Shown in pieces: positions 35,144 to 45,499 of a stretch of DNA of 64,000 bases. The position numbers and the translations under genes were made by a program. The stretch is from contig NHNW01000077.1 in the NCBI GenBank assembly GCA_002786025.1, positions 1 to 64,000 on the forward strand, in the 5' to 3' direction. Within the stretch, counting starts at the first letter, position 1. Each line of letters begins with the position of its first letter. The notes under the pieces were generated by a model, which was not told where the DNA came from, ran no database searches, and saw only the letters and a list, made by a program, of their open reading frames with translations. The DNA comes from Zasmidium citrigriseum. Its lineage: Eukaryota; Ascomycota; Dothideomycetes; Mycosphaerellales; Mycosphaerellaceae.

Positions 35144-35590
35144 TCTGATCTTGAGCGCCAACTTCTTGCGACTTCTACCACCACGAAGAGACGGTCTCAT
35201 TGGAACAGATTCACTGTTGGAGCTTTCAATCTTTCTTGGCAGATATTGGACATGACGAGAATGGAGCGTCCCAGTGCTCGCTCCAGACCACTAAACTAAC
35301 TCCGCTACAACTATACATTTCTCCTCCTCCTTCGTGATATGGCTGGCCGATAACATAGTATCGCAGAGACTGCTCATGATCATTGTGAAGACAGGCATCC
35401 CATGGACCACCTATGCTACGCGTAGACAATTTAGGCGCAAAGCTTACCACCTTCGGCCGAAAGCTCATCGATTGTATTGCCGCATGCATCGATGACCCTG
35501 CTTGACGAAGATTACGAATATCTCCGACAAGTAGCTTTCAGCTGCGTCCTCTCCTCTCAACTTCACTCACTTTGTTGCTTTCCATTCGCA
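35144..35590. other. Intergenic, no supported gene
   Basis: An open frame runs into the next gene from 35,477 but starts with TTG, so it is read here as the upstream region of the sulfotransferase-like gene. No other feature is seen. Confidence 0.4.
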
Positions 35591-36535
35591 ATGGTGTCAT
35601 CACGAAAGCGTCGAATGTACATCTTCTGCCAGCCTCGAACCTGCTCGATGCTTTTCCAGAGGCTGCTCTCCGAACATCCTCAACTGGGACAAATCTTTCA
35701 CCCTTTCAGCGCAGCAGCTATGTACGGACCGGAGAGACTTCAGCTTTCTTTGAAGCGCTGCGATGCCGCAGATGAAGTGCAGCGGGACTGGGGATCGAAT
35801 TTCCCTGACATGAACTCAACAACTTTTGAGGGCTCTGAGAAAGGTCTTATGGAGAGGATATCCACGGTTGAGAACGAAGGAAAGACGGTCTGCGTGAAGG
35901 ACCATCTTGCGTGCATTGTGAAACCGGAATTGCTTCGCTCTGATTACCGGGCCGAAGTCTTTGAGAATCCCACGAGACTCCCTGACGACTTCATGAGAAC
36001 CATCACACATCCAATCTTGCTCATCCGGCACCCAATTCTCATGGTCAGGTCATTCTGGGAAACGCAGCTGCCCGTCTACAAGCTGCAGCCAGGCGACGAT
36101 CTCTTCACTGCCATGACGACTCTTCGATGGACAAATCATCTCTGCGATTGGTTCATGAAGAATGGAATCGACCCAATCGTGATCGATGGCTACGACGTTG
36201 TACATAGTACGACTTCTGTGATGGAGAATGTCTGTGCATCCGTCGGCATTGATCCGAAGGGAGTGGTTTACGAATGGCCAGCCGAGGGGAAGGTGGATTT
36301 CGCCGACAATCAGATGCGAAGAGTGTTCATGGGAAAGCTACAACAATCGACCGAAGTCAGACAAGACCTGGGTGGCGCGAGTGGTGAAAATGTCAGTCTT
36401 CAGGACCAAGTGGAGCATTGGAGATCGAAATGGGGAGAGGAGGTGGCCGAGAAGTTGCAAACGAGGGTCGAAGAAGAGATGCCTCTGTATCGCCGATTGA
36501 AAGCCGTCGCCATACGATCGTCGGGAGACTGGTAA
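35591..36535 (+). CDS. Sulfotransferase-like P-loop protein
   Basis: A single-exon protein of 314 residues with ATG at MVSSRKRRMY. The N-terminal stretch YIFCQPRTCSMLFQRLL has the form of the 5'-phosphosulfate-binding loop of PAPS-dependent sulfotransferases (aromatic residues, PRT, Ser). A second stretch, PILLIRHPILMVRSFWE, has the Arg and Ser that contact the 3'-phosphate in that fold. There is no signal peptide, so it is probably cytosolic. Fungal relatives of this type are often found in secondary-metabolite or signalling contexts with unknown acceptors. The loop has Cys where many have Gly, so activity is not assured. Confidence 0.72.
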   Translation: MVSSRKRRMYIFCQPRTCSMLFQRLLSEHPQLGQIFHPFSAAAMYGPERLQLSLKRCDAADEVQRDWGSNFPDMNSTTFEGSEKGLMERISTVENEGKTVCVKDHLACIVKPELLRSDYRAEVFENPTRLPDDFMRTITHPILLIRHPILMVRSFWETQLPVYKLQPGDDLFTAMTTLRWTNHLCDWFMKNGIDPIVIDGYDVVHSTTSVMENVCASVGIDPKGVVYEWPAEGKVDFADNQMRRVFMGKLQQSTEVRQDLGGASGENVSLQDQVEHWRSKWGEEVAEKLQTRVEEEMPLYRRLKAVAIRSSGDW

Positions 36536-36781
36536 GTCTTCAATTCATATTTGATCTAGATGATGCTCGAGTTCCGAATGGGCTATGTTGTTCTTCTCCC
36601 ACACGCCTCCTCTCGAAAGCAAGGTGATCTTGAGTACTTGAGTCGCTCACGGCATTTTATATCCACAAGCTGGATTAAACAGTACGCCGGCGACAACGAA
36701 GTTGCTGTATGCAATATGTGCCCCATTGATGGGATTACTTCCAAAATCCCGGGCGGCGTTGCAGTTCTGTCAAAGCATACA

Positions 36782-37623
36782 TCAGCATCGAACACCCTCA
36801 ATAGTTGTCGAGGCTGCACATACCGTTGGGTCCACTCCTGGACATTTCAACGTCGACGAGGCCGAATTACCATCCTTCAAGCTTTGGAAATACTCCGTTC
36901 CGTGATGTTGGAAACCCAGCAGCGGTGGCGGAATCTGTGGCACACCATCGTTGTAATGTGTTACTCGGTAATAGTTTGGGACTTGGCTGTTGATGTACGA
37001 TGTGAACGCAGAGTCGCCATTCCGGGGCTCGCCGTAGGTGTAAACGGTGGGTTGGTGACCTTGAGCGGCCAGTGAAGAGGCCGCGAGAGCTGCGAGGGCG
37101 CCACCCAGCGAGTGACCGGTCACGAGGAGAGAGCTTCCTGGATTGGAGGAGAGAGCGGAGGAGACTGCAGTCGAAACGTCTTTTGCCATGGATTGGTAGA
37201 CGCTTTGGAATCCGTAGTGCACTTTGCAGGACGAGCACGAAGTTCCTGTGACGTTCAGAGGCGTGAGAGTGAAGAGAAAGTCCTGGTCCAGATTCCTTGG
37301 GAATGCCGAACCCCGGAAAGCAAGGACGACTTGGTTTGAAGATGGCTCATGGAAGATGACTGTCTTGGTGTCGGTATCCGTGTAGTTGAATGTGTTCAAG
37401 ACGGCCGAGCCGAATGGGGTTTGAGGGCATGTCTCGGCGTATGCAGCAGCTGCATACGATGTATAGTGGATGATGTTGTCAAAGGTTGTGCTGGAGACTA
37501 TGAAGAAGAGTGTCAGCTTCGCCTGTGTTTATCGTCATGTGAAGACCGTTAATTACCCGCAGTCTGTGCCACTGTATGGCCGACGACGCTGCTCAAAGCA
37601 AGTGCCATATGAAGCCCGAACAT
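36782..37623 (-). CDS. Secreted class 3 lipase / feruloyl esterase A-like
   Basis: An extracellular alpha/beta hydrolase of 260 residues. Exons are 37,623-37,557 and 37,497-36,782, with a 59-bp intron. The N-terminus MFGLHMALALSSVVGHTVAQ is a signal peptide. The nucleophile elbow is LLVTGHSLGGALAAL. The catalytic Asp lies in YNDGVPQIPP and the His in FQHHGTEYF near the C-terminus. VVLAFRGSAFPRNLDQDF supplies the oxyanion-hole strand of lipase class 3. Cys residues are placed for disulfides (SCSSCKVHYGFQ, then CPGVDPTVC at the end). Family members hydrolyse triglycerides or ferulate esters of plant cell walls. The neighbouring cellulases favour, but do not prove, a plant-wall role. Confidence 0.9.
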
Positions 37624-38225
37624 GTTGACGAGTGCTCCAGGAAATCACACGGATGGCGAATGGACGATTGTAGCGAGCTGAGTCCGAGAATCGTGTTTGA
37701 TATGGAGCTCGAGTGATGAAAGCTGAACGTCTCTGCAGAGCGCTCGCAATCGTGTCTGATCTTCCGAGGGCAGGAATTTGCGTTTGGTCTTCTCCTCACG
37801 CTCATGAGCTACAGGTACCCACCGATCTCCTCATCTTGTGCAGAACTCCGGTGATAGAGCATCACGATCTTTTGCTGCCGAGGAATCTCAACGCCGGAGC
37901 AAGCTGTCATTGACGAGACTCTGCAAAAAGTGCAGAATAAAAGACAGGCATGTTGTCGATCCCCTATATTGCGTTTTAGCTATGCAAGGCTGTCTCACTT
38001 TAGCGCACGACGCCAAAAAAGGCTGTTGCCTTGACTCCTACTTCCCCGCATTAACTCGCCGAGCAGCAGCCAGCATCAGTTTATGCTTCTTTGAGTGAGT
38101 CCGAGTGCGCGTGTAGGTCACATTGGAAGCGACGGTCTCATATGTCTTCCTCCCTGGGGATGCACTTGACCGATCGAACACCTTCGCCTTTCTACTCTCA
38201 CTCATCCTGCTCTCGCACCGTCAAC
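37624..38225. promoter_or_regulatory. Divergent intergenic region between lipase and HsbA genes
   Basis: 602 bp between two start codons of secreted-protein genes on opposite strands. No gene and no strong motif is recognised. Confidence 0.4.
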
Positions 38226-38759
38226 ATGAAGCTCATCAGCAGGCTCGCCGTGCTTGTACCAGGTACCAGCGTTGCTCTGGTCTCTGCAGATGCCGCTGCT
38301 GTACAAGCTCAGATTGCTGTCATCGGAAACTACACAAGCATGCTGAGGAGCGACGTCAACAACTACAATGGATCAATCCCCGGCCTTCCTTGGGCACTAC
38401 AAGTCCAACAAGACGCAGTCAATCTCTACCGTCAGATCGAGCAAGGGACGGCAACGGCGAAATCATCAGGACCTTTCGGCGAGCCTGGCTCTTCCAACGT
38501 CGCAGCCTCGCTCCTCAACATCACCGGAACTGTTAAGAAGACACTCAGCGACACGGCTGCTAAATCTACCACATTCGCCGATCTTGGACCTCTGGTGCTT
38601 GGCTCGCTCTACCAGCTTAAGGCCAGTACAGATGAGTTTGGCAAGGCTCTGTCCGCCAACCTGGCACCGGCGGAGAAGGCTGCGGCTCCGTCTGTACAGT
38701 CCGATCTCGACAATTCGTTCAACAAGGCCATTGCGGCATACGGTGGAAATCCGGCATGA
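38226..38759 (+). CDS. HsbA-type hydrophobic surface-binding protein, paralog 1
   Basis: A single-exon secreted protein of 177 residues. The ATG at MKLISRLAVLVPG begins a signal peptide; the open frame further upstream lacks an ATG that improves it. The mature part is an Ala/Ser-rich helical bundle with the HsbA/cell-wall galactomannoprotein pattern. It contains repeated weak heptads, ITGTVKKTLSDTAAKSTTF and then LGPLVLGSLYQLKASTDEFGKAL. There are no cysteines. HsbA proteins coat hydrophobic surfaces and recruit secreted hydrolases such as cutinase, which fits the lipase next door. A second member follows 0.7 kb downstream. Confidence 0.82.
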   Translation: MKLISRLAVLVPGTSVALVSADAAAVQAQIAVIGNYTSMLRSDVNNYNGSIPGLPWALQVQQDAVNLYRQIEQGTATAKSSGPFGEPGSSNVAASLLNITGTVKKTLSDTAAKSTTFADLGPLVLGSLYQLKASTDEFGKALSANLAPAEKAAAPSVQSDLDNSFNKAIAAYGGNPA

Positions 38760-39480
38760 TCAGCTACTCGCACCAATGGTGGAGAGAGTGAGTCATAGAA
38801 TGGCTGAAATAGACGAAGGGAGAAGGGCCAGGGAAATGAGTTGCGAAGTATCATACATGCAGTGAGAGAAACTCTTGCAGGTTGTTACAGAGATATCCGT
38901 GGTATCGTTCATATGTTTCCTGAGATCCAAACACCAACCTTTGACAGTACTCGCCGCTCATGAAAATCTCAGGTAGAGCACTCCAACTTCGTACGCTTTC
39001 CACTCATTCAACATCGTTTTCGTAAAGACGAAGTCCCGCAACTCCCCGCATTGCAGGAAGACGCCATTGAAATGCAAATTAGGCTCACATGATCCGAAAG
39101 TCGCTAGTGAATGCTAGCCTGAGATTAGGTTTGGCCATTGCTATAGAAGCTCCTGCCAGTGACTGAAGCTTACTACTGTCGAGGAGCTTCATCCTCAAGG
39201 GCTACGCTTGGTTGAGAAAAATGGATGGTCAGGATGTTGTGCGAGCGCTCGCAGCTCTGCAGACAACATCCCCGCGCCTCTCTGCAGATGCCGAGCAAGA
39301 TTATTGGAACAGTGAGGAGACACTTTCTTCCACACTGCTGTCTAGAGAGCCCGCGGTCCTCGGTGTCTTGCTTGAAGCTTCAGAAGGAATGAACGCAATC
39401 GTCGACCCTCGATACATGGACCTTTATCCCACCTTTTCTGTGGCTTCATCCGCACCAGAGAGGTTCATCAGCAACATACC
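38760..39480. other. Intergenic between the HsbA paralogs
   Basis: A 90-residue frame (39,212-39,484) overlaps the start of paralog 2 and has no recognisable feature. I treat the stretch as promoter of paralog 2. Confidence 0.4.
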
Positions 39481-40029
39481 ATGAAGCTCACTATCGCCTT
39501 CATTACGCTCACGGCGTCCGGGCTTAGCCTCGCATCCATTATCCCAAGAGACGCCGCCACCATTTTGAGCGACATTCAAACCATTTCAACGCAACTGCAA
39601 AAAGTTCACGACGACGTCCATGCCTTCCCCGGCGGCCCAAACAGCGCCACGCAGGCCCTCCAAATCAAGAACGACTCGGATAAACTGGACAAAAGCCTCC
39701 AACAAGCAGCCAAAGACGGTGCGGCATCCTCACCACTCAACGACGCCGACAGTGCGAGTGTGGCTACTTCTGTCACGGGTCTCCAGGCCCAGATTTATTC
39801 CACGCTTGACTTGCTTGTGGCCAAGGAGCCGGGATTTCGGACCGCCCTGTTCGGAGGGTCTGCTGATAGCATCGTTCAAAGCACGTTGGTGTCTTTGAGG
39901 ACCGATTCGGCGTACTTTGCTGGCAATGTTACACAGAAGCTCACACCAAGTTTGAAGCGGTTGGCTCCGTTGATCTCGTCTGATATCGATTTTCACTTCG
40001 TGAGAGCTATTCAGGCTTTTTCGACGTGA
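39481..40029 (+). CDS. HsbA-type hydrophobic surface-binding protein, paralog 2
   Basis: A single-exon secreted protein of 182 residues with signal peptide MKLTIAFITLTASGLSLAS, followed by a dibasic-type site (IPRDAATIL) that often opens mature HsbA proteins. The helical core follows the family pattern: LSDIQTISTQLQKVHDDVHAF, then VATSVTGLQAQIYSTLDLLV and LKRLAPLISSDIDFHFVRAI. It has no cysteines and is clearly related in length and layout to the protein at 38,226, but it has diverged, so the duplication is not recent. The expected role is coating of hydrophobic surfaces outside the cell. It is convergent with the peptidase gene, 130 bp apart. Confidence 0.85.
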   Translation: MKLTIAFITLTASGLSLASIIPRDAATILSDIQTISTQLQKVHDDVHAFPGGPNSATQALQIKNDSDKLDKSLQQAAKDGAASSPLNDADSASVATSVTGLQAQIYSTLDLLVAKEPGFRTALFGGSADSIVQSTLVSLRTDSAYFAGNVTQKLTPSLKRLAPLISSDIDFHFVRAIQAFST

Positions 40030-40159
40030 TGAAGAGTTAGCAAACAAATGCTGGAGACTGAGCTGTAGAGTGGTAGATCAAAAACTGGCAGGATCTGTGG
40101 TATTGATTCTACGTCCAATGTATTGGCGCTGCTTGACATCAAAGAACGTATCTCTGGCT

Positions 40160-42047
40160 TCATGATTCTGCAGTGTCGGCATCGACAACAACAGCAGCCA
40201 CGGCCATGCCGTATATCGCCTGTAGCATGGCTCGTTCCTGTTCGTTCTCTACGTCCTCCACGATTCTCACCGTTCCGTTGTTCCTGACGGCCTCCTTGAT
40301 CATCTCCCAACCGTTTCTACCGGGCTCGCACTCGGTGCCAATGGCAGGCAGATCTCCGTCCTCGAAGTACCGGCGAATGGCTCGGAGTGTGCAAAGACTC
40401 GGATGGTTGTTGCTGCCATGCTAGGACGCTGGTGTCAGCAGAGCTTCTCAAAAACAATATCAAATTACTTACACCATGACCTTTGTGCACCAGGACTCTC
40501 GATCTCGGCAATGCAGTGGCGGCTTCGTAAGCGCCGCTGAGCGGCGTGATTGGGTCGAAAGGACTGTTGATCATCATGACAGGGTGTTTCGTCCGAATGT
40601 CACGAAAGCCACCTTCGTATCGTCCTGCCGGCTCGAATTTCCACTGAGTACAGGGCCATGTCTGAACAGAGAAGACGTCTGCAAATTCTCCTCCACCCTT
40701 GAGCTGAGATTGGACAGTGTTGTACATGTCTTCCACTTGACCTACGCGTAAAGACGAGTCGAGGCAAGCTACACCATGGAAGGCATTGATTCCAAAGTTC
40801 CATGGTATCTCCGTTGGGGCAGTCTGGAGACGGTCTTCGATCGTCAAGTTCGTGAAAGCCGTAAAGTCCCCATTGAGAGTGTTGTTGATCAGAACAGACA
40901 AGGCCGGGTACTGATCTGGACGGTAGGCTTTCACCAGCATATCATATTTGACTTCTCCGTGAAGCGAGAGGCCCTCACCAGATTGGAACCATGGCAAGAC
41001 AGGATATTGGGAAGTCAGGGTCTCGTTTCTGTCTTTCAATCCCTGGAGAGCCTGCTGCAAAGCCTTCATGAGGCTGCTGGACGTTGTAGAGTCTCCGGCG
41101 AAGCTCGCTAGTGGACAGCTTTCTGCCCCGGCGTCTACGCATTCGTCCAGGAAATGAGCGATACTCTTGTCTGTATCCCTTGTCGAGCTCAGCCAAGTGC
41201 CCTGGTAGTAATCTGTGGCAAGCACAACACTATTTAGGACCATCCGCTCTACTCGATCGGGAAACATGGCTGCAAAGGTCTGTCCGAGAATGGTGCCATA
41301 AGATCTTCCCCATAGGCGGAGAAGTCCATCGTGATTGATGTGCTCGGCGATAGCTTTGAGGTCTCGGGCGACAAATGCCGTGCTGAGGAAGCGGCCAGTT
41401 TGGTTCTGTGCATCGTAGCAGAGCTCGTTGTAGGCAGCTGCTTCCTGCCAGGCTTTATTCTTGAGCAAACTCCAGCTGTCGATGTTTGGTAGCGTGGCGG
41501 TGTCGTTGATGTATTCGTTGCGTCTTTCAAGCTCAGACGCCGGAGCGCAAAAGAACGGAATCGTGCGTCCAGTGCCTCTTTGAACAAATTAGCATGAGTA
41601 GGTGGTGCCTTAGCGTGTGCAGCATACCTTGGATCGAAGCCAACTATATCGTACTGGCCACCAAGAATGCTAGCGTTCTGTCAGCTCCTTGATATCGAAG
41701 GTGCGCAGCAATCCGTACGCTTCGTAGACCGCTCCAAATTGAGCAACCTCCTCAACGCCAGAAGCACCTGGCCCTCCTGGTGCGAATACCACGCGGCCTT
41801 TCGATGGCTGATGTGTGGCATTGACCTTGATCAACTGTAACTGAAGCCGCTCGGAGTCATGTCGGGTGTAGTCGAGCGGAACGTCGAGCGTTGCACAATC
41901 GATTGGGCTGGTAATGCTTTCTTGCAGAGAGGGAGGAAAGTCAAGGCTACATGGCTTCCACTCCAAGCTGGATCGTTCGGCGTTGTTCGGTAGTGTCAGC
42001 CCCGAGGCCACGGCCAGGAGAACTGAGATGAATGGTAAGCGATGCAT
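40160..42047 (-). CDS. Secreted TAP-like serine peptidase (tripeptidyl aminopeptidase-type alpha/beta hydrolase)
   Basis: Exons 42,047-41,719, 41,669-41,628, 41,577-40,473 and 40,420-40,160 give 578 residues; the introns are 49, 50 and 52 bp and the second exon is only 42 bp. The N-terminus MHRLPFISVLLAVASG is a signal peptide. VVFAPGGPGASG is the oxyanion loop. GGQYDIVGFDPRGTGRT is highly typical of the family. The nucleophile lies in LWGRSYGTILGQ, the Asp in INSPFDPITPLSGA, and the His in VHKGHGHGS, directly across the last splice site. The C-terminal TAP domain follows. The enzyme should remove peptides from protein N-termini outside the cell. It shares a 336-bp promoter region with a Zn2Cys6 regulator. 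Confidence 0.92.
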
Positions 42048-42383
42048 TTTTTAGTGGTGTTGTATGGGGTCTTTCTCACTTGATGGAACTGGACATTTGA
42101 TGCCTTTGTATCAACTTCGTCTTCGTAAAGGTCCATCACTGCCTTGACAAAGATGATGTTCAGCTGTTGTCGACGCTGACCCGGCCAAGAACTTCGCAGA
42201 ACAGCCACAGCTGCCAATGCAATCATTCCTATTCAGGATGTTTGCTGCGCTCTCGGCATGCCGAGCCTTCAGCCGCAGGATCTCGGCAACGACGCAAGGT
42301 GTCGTGATGGAAGTACGCTTTTAGCTCCAGCGCTCCAACTTTCTTCATTCGTACCAGTACCTGCGTTGCCCTGAACTCTGACG
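42048..42383. promoter_or_regulatory. Bidirectional promoter region, peptidase and Zn2Cys6 regulator
   Basis: Only 336 bp separate the ATGs of two divergent genes. Regulators of this class often sit beside a target, so the factor may control the peptidase. I see no clear paired CGG site. Confidence 0.45.
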
Positions 42384-43818
42384 ATGCCCGGAGTGCCCAA
42401 GAGCACCTCCTGCGATGCTTGTCTGAAGCAGAAAAAGAAGGTCGGTGACGTCGTCTTCAGAATGATCATCCTGTACGAGTACGATTTTGGCTGACGAAGG
42501 AAGTGCGACAATGTGAAGCCAGCTTGCTCGCGATGTCAGCGATTGCAAATCCCATGTGTCGGAGCGGGCGTGAAGCGATACAAGTTCATGACCGTTGACG
42601 GGCAGAGAGACAAGGGCACTACACAGCTGGTCGTCTTGCCTGCGGTACCTCCGAAGTCATCGGTCCCTGCATTGCTTCCAACGAATGGCTCGACGAGGCT
42701 GGCAACTTACTTCATGCACAAGCTCTCCGTCACCGATGTACGGTACGATCTGTGCTTGAACTACGGTCCGTTGCTGCGTGAAATGCCGAGACGAATAGGG
42801 CAGAGTGAGGCGCTGGACTCAGCCATCATGGCCCTTGTTGCAACGATGAACGATCTCGAGACTGACAGGACAAGCGACAAGCGCTTGAGACAGTATGGGC
42901 AAGCCCTGTGCAGTCTACGTGCGTCGTTGCTAAGTCCGCGGACTGCATTTTCACCGTTGACTCTCTGCGCCGTCCTTGTGGTATGGATATGCCAAGCGTG
43001 GTTGGGAGGAGATCAAAGCAATGAGCCTGGCCATGGTGCAGGGGTGCTACAGCTGCTGTCAGCCTCGCCGCTTCGTGGTTCACATGACCCTTTTGAAAAG
43101 CAGCTTGTGGCGGCCATGCTTGCTCCCGTCGTACGTCATGCACATTCTTACTAAAATCTGTGAGTCTATTCTGACCTTTTTGCAGATGTTCGAAGCGGCT
43201 TTCGATTCTTCCCTCAGCCTGGAGCCATGGATGGAAGATGTCTTGCTTGGTGGACAGCACAGCCGTATCACTGCTAGGTCATGTCTTTTGCAGCTTTCAA
43301 AGTTCATCAAGTACGGCATCTCGCAATTGCCTTCTGTTTCGCGGCACTACGAGGCGATAATGGAGAAGTACAAGGAGGCTGATCGAGTGTATGAGACAAG
43401 TGCACTCAAAGATACTACTTCTCCACGAGCTCGGTTTTCCATTTTCTCAGGACTGGCTATGGTATCTGGAATTGCAATTGCATTGAATGGCATCATGACT
43501 GCATACGATCCTGTCAACTCTGAATTGACGAGCGAATCGCAAGCTCTGCTGGATCGCATCATTGTGCTTGCTCAGCAGTCAGAGCAGTTCCTCCCTCTAG
43601 CCGCTAGCTGGATGCCAATCTCGTTGGAATGGGCATGGGTGGCTCGGACAGACAGCGAGAGCAGAAAAGCGATTCAGGCAACGTGGGAGCAGTACTGGAC
43701 TCCCGTATCGAAGGCTCCATTCGCCGTCTCCTCTCGATTCGCTGGCGCATTCGATGAGTTGCGATCTCACGCAGCGATTGGTGGTGGGTGCGCTTCTCCT
43801 GGCGATTCTTTGCCTTGA
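42384..43818 (+). CDS. Zn2Cys6 (C6) fungal transcription factor
   Basis: Exons 42,384-42,440, 42,504-43,130 and 43,186-43,818 give 438 residues. The first 63-bp intron splits the zinc cluster. After splicing the six cysteines fall at residues 10, 13, 20, 27, 30 and 37 (CDACLKQKKKC, then PACSRCQRLQIPC), the exact C-x2-C-x6-C-x6-C-x2-C-x6-C spacing. The rest matches the acidic-domain type seen in many fungal C6 proteins: ALDSAIMALVATMNDLE, SLRASLLSPRTAFSPLTLC, then FEAAFDSSLSLEPWM. It is nuclear and binds DNA. It ends 5 bp before the convergent gene at 43,824. Confidence 0.9.
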
Positions 43819-43823
43819 TCGTG

Positions 43824-44393
43824 CTACGATCCACCTGCAGCACCCACGGCACCCACGGCCTCAGCCATAGCTCCCAACTCCTCGCTCTCGCCTTTCTGGC
43901 CTTTGATGGTGCTGATCCACGACGCCAGGATCAAGTCCAGAAGAAACTCATCTCCGGGAGCGAACACCTCAAGATCCGACGGCTTCGAATGGAATGTCCC
44001 CGGTAACTTCCCTCTTGCAAGCAGATTTTTCCTCTTATCCCGAAGCTCCTCGAATCCTTTGCTCCCTGCTCGCCATCTCAGCAGTCCCGTGGGGCTTTCG
44101 ATGTCTTTGCCGTACCGCATGCCTTCCCAGCTCTGCTTGACTTTGATCTTGCGGCCGTGGATTTGCAGTGTGATGGTGCCCGACAGAGATGAGCGTTTGA
44201 AGGTGCATATGATGTGTTGCGAACGGCCTACGAGGCGTGTGATTGATTTGTCATTGGCAACGAAGCGAGCGACTTCTTGATTGGAGCTGTTGAATGCTCG
44301 AATACGGCCTTGCTTGTCTGGTGCTTTGAAGATGATGGAAGGGGGACCGCTGGCACGAGGTCCATCACTGAAGAGAGATGATAGAGATGGCAT
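43824..44393 (-). CDS. Hypothetical protein, possibly tubby/LURP-like fold
   Basis: A 189-residue single-exon frame with a good ATG. There is no signal peptide and no cysteine-rich pattern. The body alternates short beta-like stretches (PSIIFKAPDKQGRIRAF, SQHIICTFKRSS, GTITLQIHGRKIKVKQSW) with a long C-terminal helix (FLLDLILASWISTIKG) and an Ala/Gly tail. That layout, including a hydrophobic terminal helix, recalls the tubby C-terminal/LURP-one fold, but I cannot confirm it. It lies tail-to-tail with the transcription factor, 5 bp apart. Confidence 0.6.
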   Translation of the reverse strand: MPSLSSLFSDGPRASGPPSIIFKAPDKQGRIRAFNSSNQEVARFVANDKSITRLVGRSQHIICTFKRSSLSGTITLQIHGRKIKVKQSWEGMRYGKDIESPTGLLRWRAGSKGFEELRDKRKNLLARGKLPGTFHSKPSDLEVFAPGDEFLLDLILASWISTIKGQKGESEELGAMAEAVGAVGAAGGS

Positions 44394-45064
44394 GCTGTTG
44401 TAAATTTCTCGATGGTCTGAAGCAAATATGATTGGAGTTGTAGAATTAAGATTGTCGCAGTCCAGTCAACGGCATCTTTGCAGGATATATGTATCGGAAG
44501 AGCAGTATATACTACTTGGAACTTCAAAGAGATCGTCACGACGAGCTCCAATTGGGGTTTCTTTGTGCGATGTGACGTGAGGGGCTCAGCTTCTACGCCG
44601 ACTCGTATACGTTTTCGTAAAACATCTTGGCTCTCGAGCTGAAAGCGCCGATCAGAACTGCGACACACCCTCCCTGTGCACGGCAGATACATTTCAATTC
44701 TATGATAACGTCGTTGCGGCGAGCCCGATTGCACGTGTTGGATCAAGATGCTCTTCGCCCAAAGGCTGGACGGGATCCATGACCAGCCTCCTCGCAGCCT
44801 TACAGGATCGCATCCTTCCCCAAGCGAAAGGGTTCATTAGTTCCTCCTACTTGAAAAGCCTGGGACATGAAGGAGCGCTGGGGCTCATAAACTAGACTGA
44901 CAGTGTGAGTCGGGAGTAGTGTCACTCTCGAAAGAGCTTGACCAAAGAAAAAGAGCGGATGGCCACAAGCACAAGAGTGAGTACATTGCCATGATCTTCG
45001 TCTCTCAACTATCAGGCGCAACTATCAAGTGACCCTGCGTCCTACTGAGGCCCCCATCATCCAT
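44394..45064. other. Intergenic, no supported gene
   Basis: Upstream region of the 44,393 gene and 3' flank of the next gene. Frames here are short and unrecognised. Confidence 0.4.
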
Positions 45065-45499
45065 CTAGCTACCACTGACACGAATGATGTTCGGCTGGCT
45101 GGAATTGTAGTCCACGTAGTGCCAACCAGGGACAAACACATTGCATTCGTACCACTGCTGACCTTCGTCCTGGAACTGGAAGTCGTATGTCTGGTCGGTT
45201 ACGAATGCGACTCGGTGCTTGTAGAACCAACCGCCCTCGGGAACGCTCCAAGCCGTGATGCCCGTGCGTGAAGAGAAGCCGGAGTCGGTGGATCCGCTAC
45301 CGCCAGATGGCCAGTTCACATCCAAGGTGAAGGGCTCGCCGTGAGCCCCAACATCGTCGCTCGTGCCTGCATCGACTTTCTCTTTTGCTTCAGCAGAGCC
45401 TTTTGGACGACCGATGCGGAACTTCTCTCCGTCTTTGGTGGTGTATTCGGTGAACTCGAGTTGCTCGTCTGGGACTGGCTCGGATTGAATGGTAGCCAT
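45065..45499 (-). CDS. Small acidic hypothetical protein A
   Basis: A 144-residue single-exon frame with an ATG start and no signal peptide. The N-terminal third is charged and probably disordered (QSEPVPDEQLEFTEYTTKDG). The last 80 residues look folded and beta-rich, with many aromatics: GITAWSVPEGGWFYKHRVAF, TYDFQFQDEGQQWYE, PGWHYVDYNSSQPNIIRV. I do not recognise the family. The C-terminal part (xxGxHYxxxxxxPxIxRV) resembles that of the protein at 47,563. It is divergent from the phospholipase-like gene. It could be an inhibitor, an effector or a small structural protein; the sequence does not decide. Confidence 0.6.
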   Translation of the reverse strand: MATIQSEPVPDEQLEFTEYTTKDGEKFRIGRPKGSAEAKEKVDAGTSDDVGAHGEPFTLDVNWPSGGSGSTDSGFSSRTGITAWSVPEGGWFYKHRVAFVTDQTYDFQFQDEGQQWYECNVFVPGWHYVDYNSSQPNIIRVSGS

